Positions 45,293 through 56,160 of a stretch of 64,000 bases of DNA are shown here, piece after piece. The DNA lies in NCBI RefSeq assembly GCF_010389155.1, contig NC_057761.1, positions 9,426,501-9,490,500 of the forward strand, written 5' to 3'. The notes beneath the pieces are model-generated. The model had not been told where the DNA came from. It searched no databases and worked only from the letters and a program-made list of their open reading frames with translations. How positions within the stretch are numbered: the first letter of the stretch is position 1; the number at the start of each line of letters is the position of its first letter. The position numbers and the translations under genes were made by a program. Origin of the DNA: Erigeron canadensis. Lineage: Eukaryota > Streptophyta > Magnoliopsida > Asterales > Asteraceae.

Positions 45293-47218
45293 TTAATGAG
45301 GATTTAACATACCCAGTTCACTGATGAGATGTTTAAAAGTCTTTTCATCAAGAGGTTTTGTAAAAACATCAGCTAACTGTTTATCAGTGGGGATGAAATG
45401 TATTTCAATATCTCCTTTCATAACATGATCACGAATGAAGTGATACCTGATATCAATATGCTTTGTCTTTGAGTGCATCACTGGGTTGTGAGATATAGCA
45501 ATAGCACTGGTGTTGTCACAAAAGATTGGGGTTCTTGTGAATTTCATGCCATAATCAAGTAACTGGTTTTTGATCCAGAGAATCTGGGCACAGCAACTGG
45601 CCGCAGAAATGTATTCTGCCTCAGCAGTAGACATTGAGACTGAAGTCTGCTTCTTACTGGTCCAACTCACCAGTTTTCCCCCTAGGAAATGACATCCACC
45701 AGTTGTGGATTTTCTATCAATCTTACAACCTGCATGATCTGAATCTGAATAACCCATTAGATCTAACCCTGAGCCTTTGGGATACCAAAGACCAAGGCTA
45801 GGGCACCCTTTCAGGTACCTGAAAATGCGTTTAACAGCATGCAAGTGTGATTCTTTTGGATTTGCCTGAAATCTGGCACATAAACATGTTGCAAACATTA
45901 TATCTGGTCGACTGGCAGTTAGATACATCAGTGAACCAACCATTCCACGATATTCTTTTTGGTCCACTGGTTTTCCATTTGGGTCAGAGTCCAAATTTAA
46001 TGGAGCTGAAATAGGTGTGGTTTTTGATGGGATTGAATCAAATTTGTATTTTCTCAACAAATCTCTGACATATTTTTCTTGGTTAATAAAAATACCATCC
46101 ATGGTTTGTTTAATTTGTAAACCTAAGAAAAATGTTAATTCACCCATTAAACTCATCTCATATTCTTGAGACATAATTTTTGAAAACCTTTTACACATTC
46201 CATCATCAGTTGACCCAAATATAATATCATCAACATAAATTTGTACCAGCAAGATATCACCTTTTTCTTTCAAGATGAACAAGGTATTATCTATTGCACC
46301 TCTTTGAAAACCATTTTTGAGAAGATGTTTAGTTAGAGTATCATACCAGGCTCTTGGGGCTTGTCGAAGACCATATAAAGCTTTGTTCAGTCTATATACC
46401 CAATGTGGATGCTTTTCATTTATGAAGCCTGGAGTCTGCGTAACATACACTTCTTCTTCCAATGTGCCATTCAGAAACGCACTTTTTACATCCATCTGGA
46501 AAACCTTGAATTGCAAGTGAGCAGCATAAGCCAGGAAAATTCTGATGGCTTCAAGTCTTGCAACTGGAGCAAAAGTTTCATCGAAATCAACACCTTCTGC
46601 TTGACAATAACCCTTGGCAACTAATCTAGCTTTGTTCCTGATAACGTTGCCATCTTCATCCATCTTGTTCCGGTAGACCCACCTCGTTCCAATGGGTTCT
46701 CTCTTTAACCCTGGAGGACAAGGAACAAGCTCCCAAACGTTGTTCCTTTCGAACTGGTTGAGTTCTTCTTGCATAGCTTCAACCCAGCTTGGATCTGCCA
46801 TAGCCTCGTCAATCTTCTTCGGTTCAATCAGTGATAAGAAGGTGACGTTCAAGCATTGATCACTTGTGGCTCTTCTAGTCTGAACCCCACTATCTGGATT
46901 GCCAATAATCTGCTCAATGGGATGAGCAGCAGTCCATTTAGTGTATTGACTAGGTTGGTATAATACAACATCAGTGCAAGACACTTGACGATCTCCAACA
47001 GATGCAGCAACTGGAGGAGGATCAGTCCAAACTACTTCAACTTCATCATCAGTGTCAACTGAAGAGTTGACATGATTATCTTCAAACAAAGGTATATCTT
47101 GAAGAACTGGAGAAGCTTGAACTGGTTCTGATGTTGTTGTGGCACGCACATCAGATCCAATTACCAGTTTTTCAGGTAGGTTAAAACTGATAGAAGGATA
47201 AAATGAGGTGTCACACAT
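45293..47218 (-). pseudogene. pol: pol: reverse transcriptase and RNase H (element C)
   Basis: A 641-codon segment, complete for RT and RNase H. Residues 1-120 are the linker from integrase. RT follows with W-V-E-A-M-Q-E-E-L (145-153), [11 protein letters not shown] (194-204), the catalytic Asp 243 in [11 protein letters not shown], and Y-V-D-D at 328-331. RNase H shows S-D-S-D-H-A-G, S-T-A-E-A-E-Y, C-D-N-T-S-A-I and L-A-D-V-F-T-K-P-L before the end L-G-M-L-N-P-H. All key residues are present, so the enzyme part could fold. It is joined to integrase only through a frameshift near 47220, so a full Pol is not made from this copy without recoding. The first Met is not the natural start. Confidence 0.93.
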
Positions 47219-48648
47219 GTTCTCCTTTTCCTTACTGGTTCCAAGACTTGATGTCTGGAAACATTTTCTGGTGTACTAACTGATTGATGAACCTGATCAG
47301 ATACACCAAAATCAACTGGGACAACTGAAGATAAATCAAGGGTTGGTCTTTTGTTGATTGCTTCATTTGATTCATCGAACGTGACATGAATTGTCTCATG
47401 TACCTTTTGGAGTCTATAATTATAAACTCTATAGGCTTTTCTAATATTTGAATACCCCACAAAGACACCTTCGTCAGCTTTTGCATCAAATTTTCCCAAC
47501 TGACTGGAATCGTTTAAAATGTAAACTGGACAACCAAATACATGGAAATATCCAATATTTGGTTTACGATTCCTGAGGACTTCATAGGCAGTCTTCCTGT
47601 GTCTCTTGACATAAACTGACCGGTTTTGGGTGTGACATGCAGTTGCCACAGCTTCAGCCCAAAAACAGGTGGGAAGACCAGATTCAGATAACATACTTCT
47701 GGCAGCTTCAATCAATGTGCGATTCTTCCTTTCAACCACACCATTTTGTTCTGGAGAACGAGCTGACGAAAAGTTTTGAGAAATGCCAGTGTCAGTGCAA
47801 AATGTCTCCAATTCTTTATTCATGAATTCTGTACCGTTATCACTTCGCAACTGACACACTTTCTTGGTATACTTGAGCTCAATTCGCTTGATGAGAGAGA
47901 TAATTTCACCAGATGCATCACTCTTTGATCTGATAAATATCACCCAACAAAATCTGGTGTATTCATCGACCACAACTAAAGTGTATCTCTTACCAGCTTT
48001 AGTTTGAACATTCACTGGACCAAAGAGATCCATATGAAGCATGTGAAGAGGTTCAGTGATGCTGAAATTCTGCCTGGTCTTAAAACTGGCTCTTTTCTTT
48101 TTGCCCATTTCACACCCTGGACATGGCTTCTCCTTTTTAAAGGAAAACAAGGGTATCCCATCAACTAGTTGCTTTCTTGACAACTTGTTAATATTTTTGA
48201 AGTTAAGATGGGATAATCGTTTATGCCACAGCCAGTTGGTGTCCTCATCAGCCTTGACATAGAAACAATGCTCTTTTGGAGCAGGCTCCATGTTCATCAT
48301 GTACACATTCCCTTTTCTTGGTGCAATCATGACTACCTTCCAATCCTTGTTAAAAACAGTGCCTTGAGCAATATCGAACAGTACCCTATATCCATCATCA
48401 CAAAGTTGACTGACACTTATCAGGTTATATTTCAAACCATTGACAAATGCAACCTTAGTGAACTGAATCTGCCCATTGTCAACAACACCATATCCCTCAG
48501 TTTTCCCACTTCCATCATTACCAAATGTCACCGCTGGTCCATCGCAGACAGTGAATTCTTCCAGCAGGGGCTTACATCCGGTCATAGTCCGGCCAGCTGC
48601 GCTGTCCAGATACCAAATATTCTTCTTACGATCGCCCTGCACACCCAA
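47161..48648 (-). pseudogene. pol: protease and integrase (element C)
   Basis: A 495-codon segment. The protease centre is D-S-A at 15-17 followed by A-G-R-T-M-T-G; most copia proteases have D-S-G, but D has the same D-S-A, so it is a family trait. The pre-integrase zinc domain has H142, H147, C176 and C179. The catalytic triad is D207 (H-M-D-L-F-G), D270 (R-S-D-N-G-T-E-F) and E306 (N-G-V-V-E-R-K-N). The C-terminal part has W-A-E-A-V and F-G-C-P-V-Y. The last 20 residues after about 47225 are out of frame; the true continuation is the RT segment. The segment starts beside TGCAG at the gag-pol boundary. Confidence 0.92.
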
Positions 48649-48975
48649 GTAATTGATTAGTTATTTTTGTGAACCCATCTTTTCTTGATGGGTCCACTGG
48701 ACTTCTTCTGAGAAGTCCCAGATACTTGACTGGGTGTTGAACTGGATGAGGAAACTGGAGGGTTCTCTCCAGTTTCCGGAGTGAAGACAATTGGTTTTAG
48801 TGGAACATTGACCTCCTTTTTCTTTTCAAAGTTTGCTCCTTTTTGAGCAGATTGTTTCATCTTTTGTTTTACAACTGAAGAGGATGCACCTCCTTCCAAA
48901 TTCTTAATTTGGCAGTACAACTTTGTACCTGCCTTGACAAATTTTGGATTTGATTTTCCATTTTTACCAAAATGT
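48649..48975 (-). pseudogene. gag-pol linker segment (element C)
   Basis: An open segment in a third frame between the gag stop (48964) and the protease. It reads through H-F-G-K-N-G-K near 48970 and ends in K-K-R-W-V-H-K-N-N and a stop at 48657. A run of six A near 48975 joins it to gag with a +1 shift. The D homologue ends in S-R-W-V-P-K-S-N and a stop at the same place. Lys/Ser-rich with no known domain; probably the C-terminal end of Gag. Confidence 0.6.
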
Positions 48976-51033
48976 TTTTTCTTCAGGCTGCTGGCCTTTG
49001 GACTTTGGCTCAGCGGGGGTTTTAGTCTTTAGAGTTGAGGACTCACTTGACTTATGAGGTAAAGGATTGTCACCATATTCCTTTTTAACTGGAGCTTTAG
49101 CCTTCTTGGCTCCAGTTTTGACCTCAACAGGGTTGGTCTTAGTGGATTCAGATTTGATTGTGCCAGAGGAATCATAAGGTGTTTCAACTTTAACAGATTC
49201 TGGCAATTGGTGAATTGTGGGTAAAACAGCTGCCATCTGAAGATCACCAGATTTCCAGGCAGTTTTTTGAGCATCAATGGTTTTAGAAAAAGCGTCATAA
49301 TTTTTACCAGATGCTTGAACCCAAGAATTGATAACCATATGTTCTTTTTCAAGATCAAATTTCAGTTTTTGGTTATCTCTTACCAATGCCTCGTTTTTCA
49401 AATCTGACTCTTTAAGAGCCAACTGGACACTTTGCAAATCATTTACTTGACTTTTCATGTTGTTTAATTCAACCAAAACTGTTTCTAAATATCTTTCACA
49501 GTCAGTTCTCATGGTTTCAACAAATAACAAGTCATCATTCAATGATTCAGCAATATCCAGTTTTAGTTCTGAATCAATTTCGATATCATAATCCCTTACC
49601 TTCTTTAAAATGATATCAACCCATCTTCCAGATACAACATCATCCTTCACCACTGGTTGTTGACTCTCCAATGCCATGAAACACATATCTCTAATCTCTT
49701 CTTCATCATCAGATGAATCATCAGAGAGTTCCCATTTCCCTTCAGTTTGAGCCATCATGCACTTGTTCTTTTCTTTCTCATTATTTTGTTCAAGAGACAT
49801 GAGAGCAATCTGGGCCTTAAGTTTCTTGTATTTGGCCTTATAATCATCAGTTTTAACAAAGTTTGGGACAATAGGACCAGTTTGGTTGTTCATCTGACTA
49901 GATCTGCATTCCTTCATGAAATGGCCTTTCTTACCACATTTATAGCAGGTAAGATTAGCCTTATCCATTGAGATTGAATTGGAAGCATTATTGGACCCAT
50001 AAAATCGATTAGATTTATGCTTAAACCTATTAAAGGTTTTAGCAATCATGGCAACCAGATCATCATCGTCAGTTTCCTCACAACCATCACTGAGATTAGT
50101 GGTTAGGACAGAGTTCAAAAAATTGTTTAACATTTCCTTCATAGAATGTGACTGGACATTCTCAGTAGACATTAAAGCAGCACAAGGTTGCCCAGAAAAG
50201 TTGGCAGCCTTGGAACGCTGAGCATGGTTTAAAGCATCTTGCTCAGCCAGTAATCTTGCAGCATCATTATCTTCAGTGAATCTGAAGGCTCCATAAAGAG
50301 AGGCAAGAGTGTGGCTATGCAAGGTCTTTCCTTGTCTTAAGACAAGAACCATGTGTGCCCATTTGGATGGCAAAACATCACAGAATTTTTCAAGAAGAAT
50401 ATCCTTATCCTTCTCCACTCCCAAGCCTCTAAGTTGATTAATTAGCCCAGTAAATCTGGTATAAGTACCAGTTAAACTTTCATTGGGAAGAGCAAAGAAG
50501 GATTCATACTTCTTGTTGAGAGCAACCTTTCTAGTGACAATTGTGTCATTTCCTCCTTCAAACTGGAGAACTAATTCATCCCACATAGATTTTGCACTAG
50601 AAAATAGCACAAGGGTAGGAATTAGTTCCTCAGGTATAGCAGAAAGAATCATGTTTTTCAATTTGGTATCAAGATCAACCAATCTGCGATCCTCATCTGA
50701 CCAATGTTCTTCAGATTTCTCCCTGGTGCCTCTTCTCCCAGTGGGATCGAGAAGAGGGCTAACACCACTGGACATGGGAATATATGGTCCATCCTTAAGG
50801 ATTTTCAATATATACCTCTCTATCCCACCAAAATGCAAGAGCATTCTAGCTTTCCATGTACCAAATGTCTCACCATTCCCATCGAATTTGGGAACAGGAG
50901 AGTTGGAGTAATGTACATGAACGTGGTTAGCTCCAGGAGTTGGAGGAGGAGGAGGAGGGTTAGTATTTAAAGGAGTAGTAATATTAGGATTAGATTCACT
51001 AGGACCAGAACCATTCTCACCTTCAGCAGCCAT
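48964..51033 (-). CDS. gag: gag of element C
   Basis: An intact 689-codon frame with start M-A-A-E-G-E-N, 58 nt from the end of the 5' LTR. Residues 50-265 form the UBN2-type Gag domain (W-K-A-R-M at 60-64, W-D-E-L at 151-154). One zinc knuckle has C363, C366, H371 and C376. The rest is acidic, then helical and coiled-coil-like (about 440-570), then basic and Lys/Pro-rich. It forms the particle and binds the RNA. It ends E-E-K-T-F-W and TAA, next to an A6 run where homology passes into another frame, so the natural Gag may be about 100 residues longer. No TQT motif like that of E is visible. It is one of the few intact long frames in the window. Confidence 0.9.
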   Translation of the reverse strand: MAAEGENGSGPSESNPNITTPLNTNPPPPPPTPGANHVHVHYSNSPVPKFDGNGETFGTWKARMLLHFGGIERYILKILKDGPYIPMSSGVSPLLDPTGRRGTREKSEEHWSDEDRRLVDLDTKLKNMILSAIPEELIPTLVLFSSAKSMWDELVLQFEGGNDTIVTRKVALNKKYESFFALPNESLTGTYTRFTGLINQLRGLGVEKDKDILLEKFCDVLPSKWAHMVLVLRQGKTLHSHTLASLYGAFRFTEDNDAARLLAEQDALNHAQRSKAANFSGQPCAALMSTENVQSHSMKEMLNNFLNSVLTTNLSDGCEETDDDDLVAMIAKTFNRFKHKSNRFYGSNNASNSISMDKANLTCYKCGKKGHFMKECRSSQMNNQTGPIVPNFVKTDDYKAKYKKLKAQIALMSLEQNNEKEKNKCMMAQTEGKWELSDDSSDDEEEIRDMCFMALESQQPVVKDDVVSGRWVDIILKKVRDYDIEIDSELKLDIAESLNDDLLFVETMRTDCERYLETVLVELNNMKSQVNDLQSVQLALKESDLKNEALVRDNQKLKFDLEKEHMVINSWVQASGKNYDAFSKTIDAQKTAWKSGDLQMAAVLPTIHQLPESVKVETPYDSSGTIKSESTKTNPVEVKTGAKKAKAPVKKEYGDNPLPHKSSESSTLKTKTPAEPKSKGQQPEEKTFW

Positions 51034-51077
51034 CGAAGCAGACCTAGGTTATAGAATTGAAACAATTCAACCTGCCT

Positions 51078-51089
51078 GCTCTGATACCA
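51078..51089 (-). promoter_or_regulatory. Primer binding site of C
   Basis: GCTCTGATACCA on the plus strand is the exact complement of TGGTATCAGAGC, the initiator-Met tRNA primer site, two bases from the LTR end. Confidence 0.9.
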
Positions 51090-51091
51090 CT

Positions 51092-51835
51092 TTTTAGTCC
51101 CAACTATTACTAGATGGGTGCTGAAGACACCTCTATGTCGATGGTGAGTGAACTTTGCAACACGATCAATTAATCTGGATGTGACCAGTTTAGATTGATC
51201 GTGTACCAGGTTAACTGGAATTAGGTATTAAGGTGACAGAATATTAATACAAGCAATAATATAAATGACGAGTATATAAACTGGTGAGACAATATGTAAT
51301 TTTCAAGTATTTTATTTATTACTTGTTTAAATAAAATACAAGGTTGTTGCGGAACCAAGATAATACAAGAGTGTAAATATCCTAACAACCCATGAATTAC
51401 AATTGATCTAAACTTGGAAATTCTCCTAAACAATCGAAACACTTAGAGTTGTGAAATGTTTCTTTTTGCGATTGAGAGAATATTGCACAAGTTCACCAAT
51501 ATTGCAGAATATATGTATTTGCAAAGTTGTTGAAACAGCTTGTGCAAGGACCTCTATTTATAGTCGAAGATTGAGCATGGGGATCTCAACTTCGATGTAC
51601 AAATATGGTTGACAGCACACAAAAGTATTGTTTAAATAATCCTTTGTGTGTGTTAAATAAAGTAAGACAAAAGGTTACTTTATTCAACCACTCTACATCT
51701 TTGTATCTTTATCCAAAGACAATATCATTGTCCGGTTAAAAAGGATGTAGAGTAAAAAGGTCCTCCTCGTAATCAGTGTAAAGCTTTGTAAGAGCATTTA
51801 CACTGGAGGATTCTCCAGTTGATTGATCTGGTAGA
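51092..51835 (-). repeat. 5' LTR of element C, truncated
   Basis: Matches 39815-40560 of the 3' LTR almost exactly; the outer 222 bp (equivalent of 40561-40782) are absent. The minus-strand TATAAATA (51555-51562) is kept. Confidence 0.92.
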
Positions 51836-53561
51836 GACCACTTGAAGGATTTATTCTGGTAAGAGAGGATACTGGCAACACCCTTGTAATATTTTCGAGT
51901 GTTTGAGTCGTTGCCAGACCTTGGGGTTTAGAGGTTTGAAGGGGTTGATTTTCTGGTGCACATGGTGATTCAGAAGTTGTTGTGGTTGGTGTTGTTGTTG
52001 TTTGTTCTGGTGGTGGTGTTGGTGTATTTTCTGGTGATGGAGGTGGCATTTCTGTAAGAATTGACTGGGAGACAGTATTAACAGTGCGATCAACTTCCTC
52101 TTCTCCCAGAAAACTCATGTTGACATCAAAATCATTACCTTCATACAGTGGAGAGTCTGCCATATCCCAATCTGGGCCAGTTCCACCTGCCTGGTCCTCC
52201 ATTTGTACATTCTCTTCCAACCTATTCAAATCAATCTGAGCACCCTGATCCAGAAACTCTCTAACAACCTGCTAAGTTTGTTCCCCCTCAACATTTACAT
52301 GTACTCCCTCCACAATCAATGACCCATCTGCAGTCATGATCTCCCCACGTGTAGAAGTTGAGACTGGTATTACTAGAGGTGAGGCTGACCCTCTTTCTTC
52401 TTCACCACTTCCTTCTACAAGAATTGTGGAAGTGGTTGCTTGTGGGTTTCCCTGATTGACATCTCAAAAATCCTGTTGGGAGGATTCTGGATGAGATGAG
52501 ACCAGAACTCCATTTCTCCTAAGACGTCGAGTTTTGTTTCTTGGTCTGGTGGGGTTAGGGGCTACATGAGAAATGGGTAGCACCCTTTCAGCAGTGAGAA
52601 CTTCAATGGGTTCCTCATTATTTTGAGGCTCGCCTGCAATCTCTTCCAAGTCATCTGGTGATGATGCATTGGCTTCTTTTTCTTGTATTCTAAACTGGTA
52701 AAGCATCACAGATGGGATGTCAACCTCAGTAGGAGATGAGGTTAACTGGTTGAGATCCCTCAGATATTCACACAACGAAAAATGACTTGTATTTACAGTA
52801 TACTCATTTTTTAAAGACCTTCTGAAAATAATAGACAAAAATCGAATAAAAGGAATGAAGGCTTTCCTGCTCTTGACCATCAATCTATCAACCAGATCAT
52901 TAAAGAATATCTGGGCAAAATCCACCCTATACCCATGCCATAAACAATAGGCAATTTGGAGCTACGTTTGATTAATCTGGTCTAAGCCTCTAGAACTGCC
53001 ACCCAAACATTCAACAAGGAGTGTGAAAACGTATCTCCATGAATCAGTTAGCTTGCTCATATAAACAGTACCCTTCCTGAGCAACTGGCCATTTTCATCA
53101 ACGATTTCAGTGTGGCCTATTAATCTGCACACTTCCCTTGTATTGATGCCAGAAGGGAGTTCAACAGCCATCTCATTCTCATCAAAATAATTCATTCTCA
53201 GGGCATCTCTGAGAGAATCAACAGTAATGGTAAAGTTCTTGGTGCCTTGTTTAAGTGTGTAGTGGATGGATTCATCTTTTTCTACATACACGGTAGTGTA
53301 TCAGAACTAACATAGATAGTCATGGTACATCTTGCCTGGATTCAACGTTAGGGCACCATAAAGAGGACTGCTCAAGAAGAAGGTATTTAACCTTCCAATA
53401 ATGGATGTTGCCGAATGATTAGTTGTGAGTTTGGCCATCCAGTTATTCATGTTTATTCTGATGGCATCGACAGTGAGATTAATATGTTTGGCCTTTGTTA
53501 CGTCGACTACCGGAGCATAGTTGGCAGCCAAAAGGTTTTTTGGTGAAGGTTTAGAAGCCAT
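51836..53561 (-). pseudogene. Env-like third frame of D, N-terminal half
   Basis: Pieces at 53561-53307, 53291-52962, 52925-52464 and 52229-51836 follow the C protein in order. The start M-A-S-K-P matches M-A-P-K in C. Then come L-N-P-G-K-M-Y-H-D-Y-L-C, L-G-G-S-S-R-G-L-D-Q-I-N, A-Y-C-L-W-H-G-Y-R-V-D-F and a Pro/Thr/Glu-rich stretch. Two stops near 53300 follow H-D-Y-L-C, another lies near 52960, and a shift near 52460. The right edge of C (51835) cuts it; the C-terminal half resumes at 39814, with about 60 codons missing in between as judged against C. Conservation of the N-terminal block in two elements that differ widely supports a real protein. Confidence 0.78.
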
Positions 53562-53728
53562 TTAAAGAAGATGAAATTGAAAGAATTAGAGTTTATAAGG
53601 ACAATTTATGAAAGAAAGATAGTGATGATTGGAATTGAATGAAGAAAGAAAGAAATAAATGAAGGAATTTGAAGATTTGGGAGTAAATGATTTTCGATAT
53701 AAAACTGAAAGGTGAAAGTAAATATGGG

Positions 53729-53736
53729 TATTTATA
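53729..53736 (-). promoter_or_regulatory. Putative internal promoter before the env-like frame of D
   Basis: Minus-strand CTCTATAAATACCCATA lies 168 nt before the env-like start, the counterpart of 44727-44734 in C. The leaders of both share AATTCCTTCATTTA. Confidence 0.5.
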
Positions 53737-53814
53737 GAGGAAAGAGAAAATGGAATTCAAAATGGTAAGTTTGAAATATTTCAAAACAATTTTTATCGGT
53801 TTTGACATCTGCAT

Positions 53815-54360
53815 TTAATGTTTCCTATCACACATAAATGTATGACGGTTGACAGCCCACAAAATTACCAACTTGCACTTTTTGTCTTCCCAAGGTAACA
53901 AAACCATCATTTTAAGTTGAAAAAGTCATGCCACGTAAGATGAACAGTAACTGTCCAGATAAAAAGTTTGTATGTATGGCACGCACTAGCATCAAGTATT
54001 AAAATATTATGAATGACACACCATGACTCATTTCAATGCATCTGGTAGATTAGGCCAGTAGAATATGCACTGATGGTACACTAGAGGGACACTCCAGTAC
54101 GTACCCAGATTAGACCATTCTGGTAATCCTCAAAGACGCACATCAACTAATATAGACAAATGAGAGGGACACATTTACAAAGCGACTGACGTCACTTCAA
54201 ACATGTACGTCAACTTATCCAGTATTAATGAGAGGGACACATCTACAAGGTACCAGAAACATTTTCCAAAAAATTTATCCAGTGAGAAAATAAATTAATA
54301 AGTTCCCCTTGAAGCTTAGACAAAAAAAAAAAAGTGGTCTGAGTCTTCCCCCTGGAATGG
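53815..54360 (-). other. Spacer of D between hairpins and internal promoter
   Basis: No gene is visible. It has polypurine-like complements GTTCCCCTTGAAGC (54302) and TCTTCCCCCTGG (54343). Confidence 0.5.
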
Positions 54361-54368
54361 TGATCCAT

Positions 54369-54492
54369 AAATCTATCAGTGTAAAGATAGTACCACAAAG
54401 GCGTTCGATAGCTTTACTGGTATAGATTTACAAATCTGGAATCAAAGAACCCTGCCAGTGTCACAAAGGCGTTCATAACAAGGTTCCAGATT
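54369..54492 (-). other. Two conserved hairpins of D (GAACGCC loops)
   Basis: First: AAATCTAT (54369-54376) pairs with ATAGATTT (54422-54429) and GTAAAG (54381-54386) with CTTTAC (54412-54417). Second: AATCTGGA (54433-54440) pairs with TCCAGATT (54485-54492). The minus-strand loops hold ATCGAACGCCTTTGTGG and TATGAACGCCTTTGTGAC. The second stem touches the pol stop region. Confidence 0.65.
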
Positions 54493-56160
54493 AATGGTTC
54501 AACATTCCCAACTCACTGACAAGATATTGAAAAGTTTTCTCATCCAAAGGTTTTGTAAATATGTCAGCGAGTTGTTTGTCAGTTGGGATGAAGCGGATTT
54601 CAACATCATTTTTCATAACATGATCACGAATGAAATGATACCTGACATCAATGTGTTTTGTCTTGGAGTGCATGACTGGATTGTTTGAGATAGCAATGAC
54701 ACTGGTATTATCACAGAAAATAGGAGTCTTTGAATACTTAACAACATAATCAAGCAACTGGTTCTTCATCCAGAGTATCTGAGAACAACAACTGGCTGCA
54801 GACACATATTCTGCTTCAGCAGTGGATAATGAGACAGAAGTTTGCTTTTTACTGGTCCAACTCACCAGTTTGCCACCAAGGAAATGACATCCACCAGTAG
54901 TGGATTTCCTGTCTATCTTACAGCCTACATGATCTGAATCTGAATAACCCATTAGATCTAAGCCTGAGCCACCGGGATACCAAAGACCCAAGCTGGGAGC
55001 ACCCTTAAGGTACATCAAAATGCGCTTTACAGCCGCCAGATGAGATTCTTTTGGGTTTGACTGATATCTGGCACAAAGACATGTTGTAAACATTGTATCT
55101 GGTCTGTTAGCTGTTAAATACATCAGTGAACCAATCATACCTCTATAGGCAGTGGTGTTCACTGGTTTCCCATCAGGATTTGAATATATTGTTAAAGGTG
55201 TAGAAATTGGAGTTGCCTTAGATGGTGAAGAATTTATATCAACTTTTCTTAAAATATCTGTAACATATTTTTCTTGATTAATAAAAATACCATCACTGGT
55301 TTGTTTAATCTGGAGTCCTAGAGAAAATGTTAATTCACCCATTAAACTCATTTCAAATTTTGAAGACATAATTTTTAAAAAATTCTTGCACAAAGATTCA
55401 TCAGTAGAGCCAAAAATAATATCATCAACATAATTTGTACCAACAGAAGATTACCTTTTTCACGAAGAATAAATAAGGTATTGTCAATCGCACCTCTTTT
55501 GAAACCGTTTTCAGATAAGTGTTTAGTCAAAGTATCATACCAGGCTCGAGGGGCTTGTTTGAGGCCATACAGTGCCTTGTCCAGACGATATACCCAATGT
55601 GGATGCTTTTCATCAATGAAGTCGGGTGATTGCTTGACGTAAACTTCTTCTTCTAATTCTCCATTCAAAAATGCACTCTTGACGTCCATCTGGTAGACCT
55701 TAAACTTAAGATGAGCAACAAAGGCTAAAAACATTCTGATGGCTTCTAGCCTTGCTACAGGAGCAAATGATTCTTCAAAGTCAAGATCTGTCTGGACGTA
55801 CCCTTGTGCCACTAATTTGGCCTTATTTCTTATCACGTGTCCATCTTCATCAACCTTATTCCTGAAGACCCATCTGGTTCCAATTGGTTCTTTCTTGCCA
55901 ACTGGAGGAGGAACCAAATACGAAACTTTGTTTCGTTTGAACTGGTGAAGCTCTTCTTGCATAGCTATCACCCAGCTTGGGTCATTCATTGCCTCGTCAA
56001 TCTTCTTCGGTTCAATCAGTGATAAGAAGATGACATATAAACATTATTCACTGGAGGCACTTTTGGTCTGAACCCCTCTAGATGGATCACCAATGATTTG
56101 ATCAACTGGGTGATTTCTGGTCCATTTTGAGTATTGACCAGGATTGTTATGAACAGCAAT
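54491..56160 (-). pseudogene. pol: pol: reverse transcriptase and RNase H (element D)
   Basis: Segments 55989-55375 (RT fingers and palm up to L-L-V-Q-I) and 55393-54491 (rest of RT and RNase H) are joined by a one-base loss near 55430, exactly before the catalytic Y-V-D-D box, which is thus destroyed. Seen: [22 protein letters not shown], then after the shift L-G-L-Q-I-K-Q, S-D-S-D-H-V-G, S-T-A-E-A-E-Y, C-D-N-T-S-V-I and L-A-D-I-F-T-K-P-L. A further break near 56040-56160 separates it from the integrase linker. Confidence 0.9.

Larger units (their letters stand above)
39815..51835 (-). mobile_element. Element C: young Sirevirus-type Ty1/copia with third frame
   Basis: Minus-strand order: 5' LTR (51835-51092, truncated), primer site, gag, PR/IN, RT/RNase H, conserved hairpin, internal TATA box, env-like frame, polypurine tract, 3' LTR (40782-39815). 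Over the shared 744 bp the LTRs differ by two substitutions and one 2-bp indel by eye (about 0.3 percent), so the insertion is recent. The 5' LTR lacks the outer 222 bp of U3, and no target duplication can be found. Coding has few breaks: shifts at about 48975, 48650, 47220 and 43410. It sits inside the env-like frame of D. Confidence 0.93.

Noticed and set aside
48965..48985. Classical -1 slippery site at the end of gag in C
   Set aside because: The shift needed is +1 and the zero-frame phasing of the A run does not fit the X-XXY-YYZ rule.
53593..53814. Hydrophobic peptides upstream of the third frames (53593-53814 minus, and the extension 44598-44819) as signal or membrane segments
   Set aside because: They lie in the AT-rich leader behind the TATA box, differ between C and D, and precede the conserved start Met.
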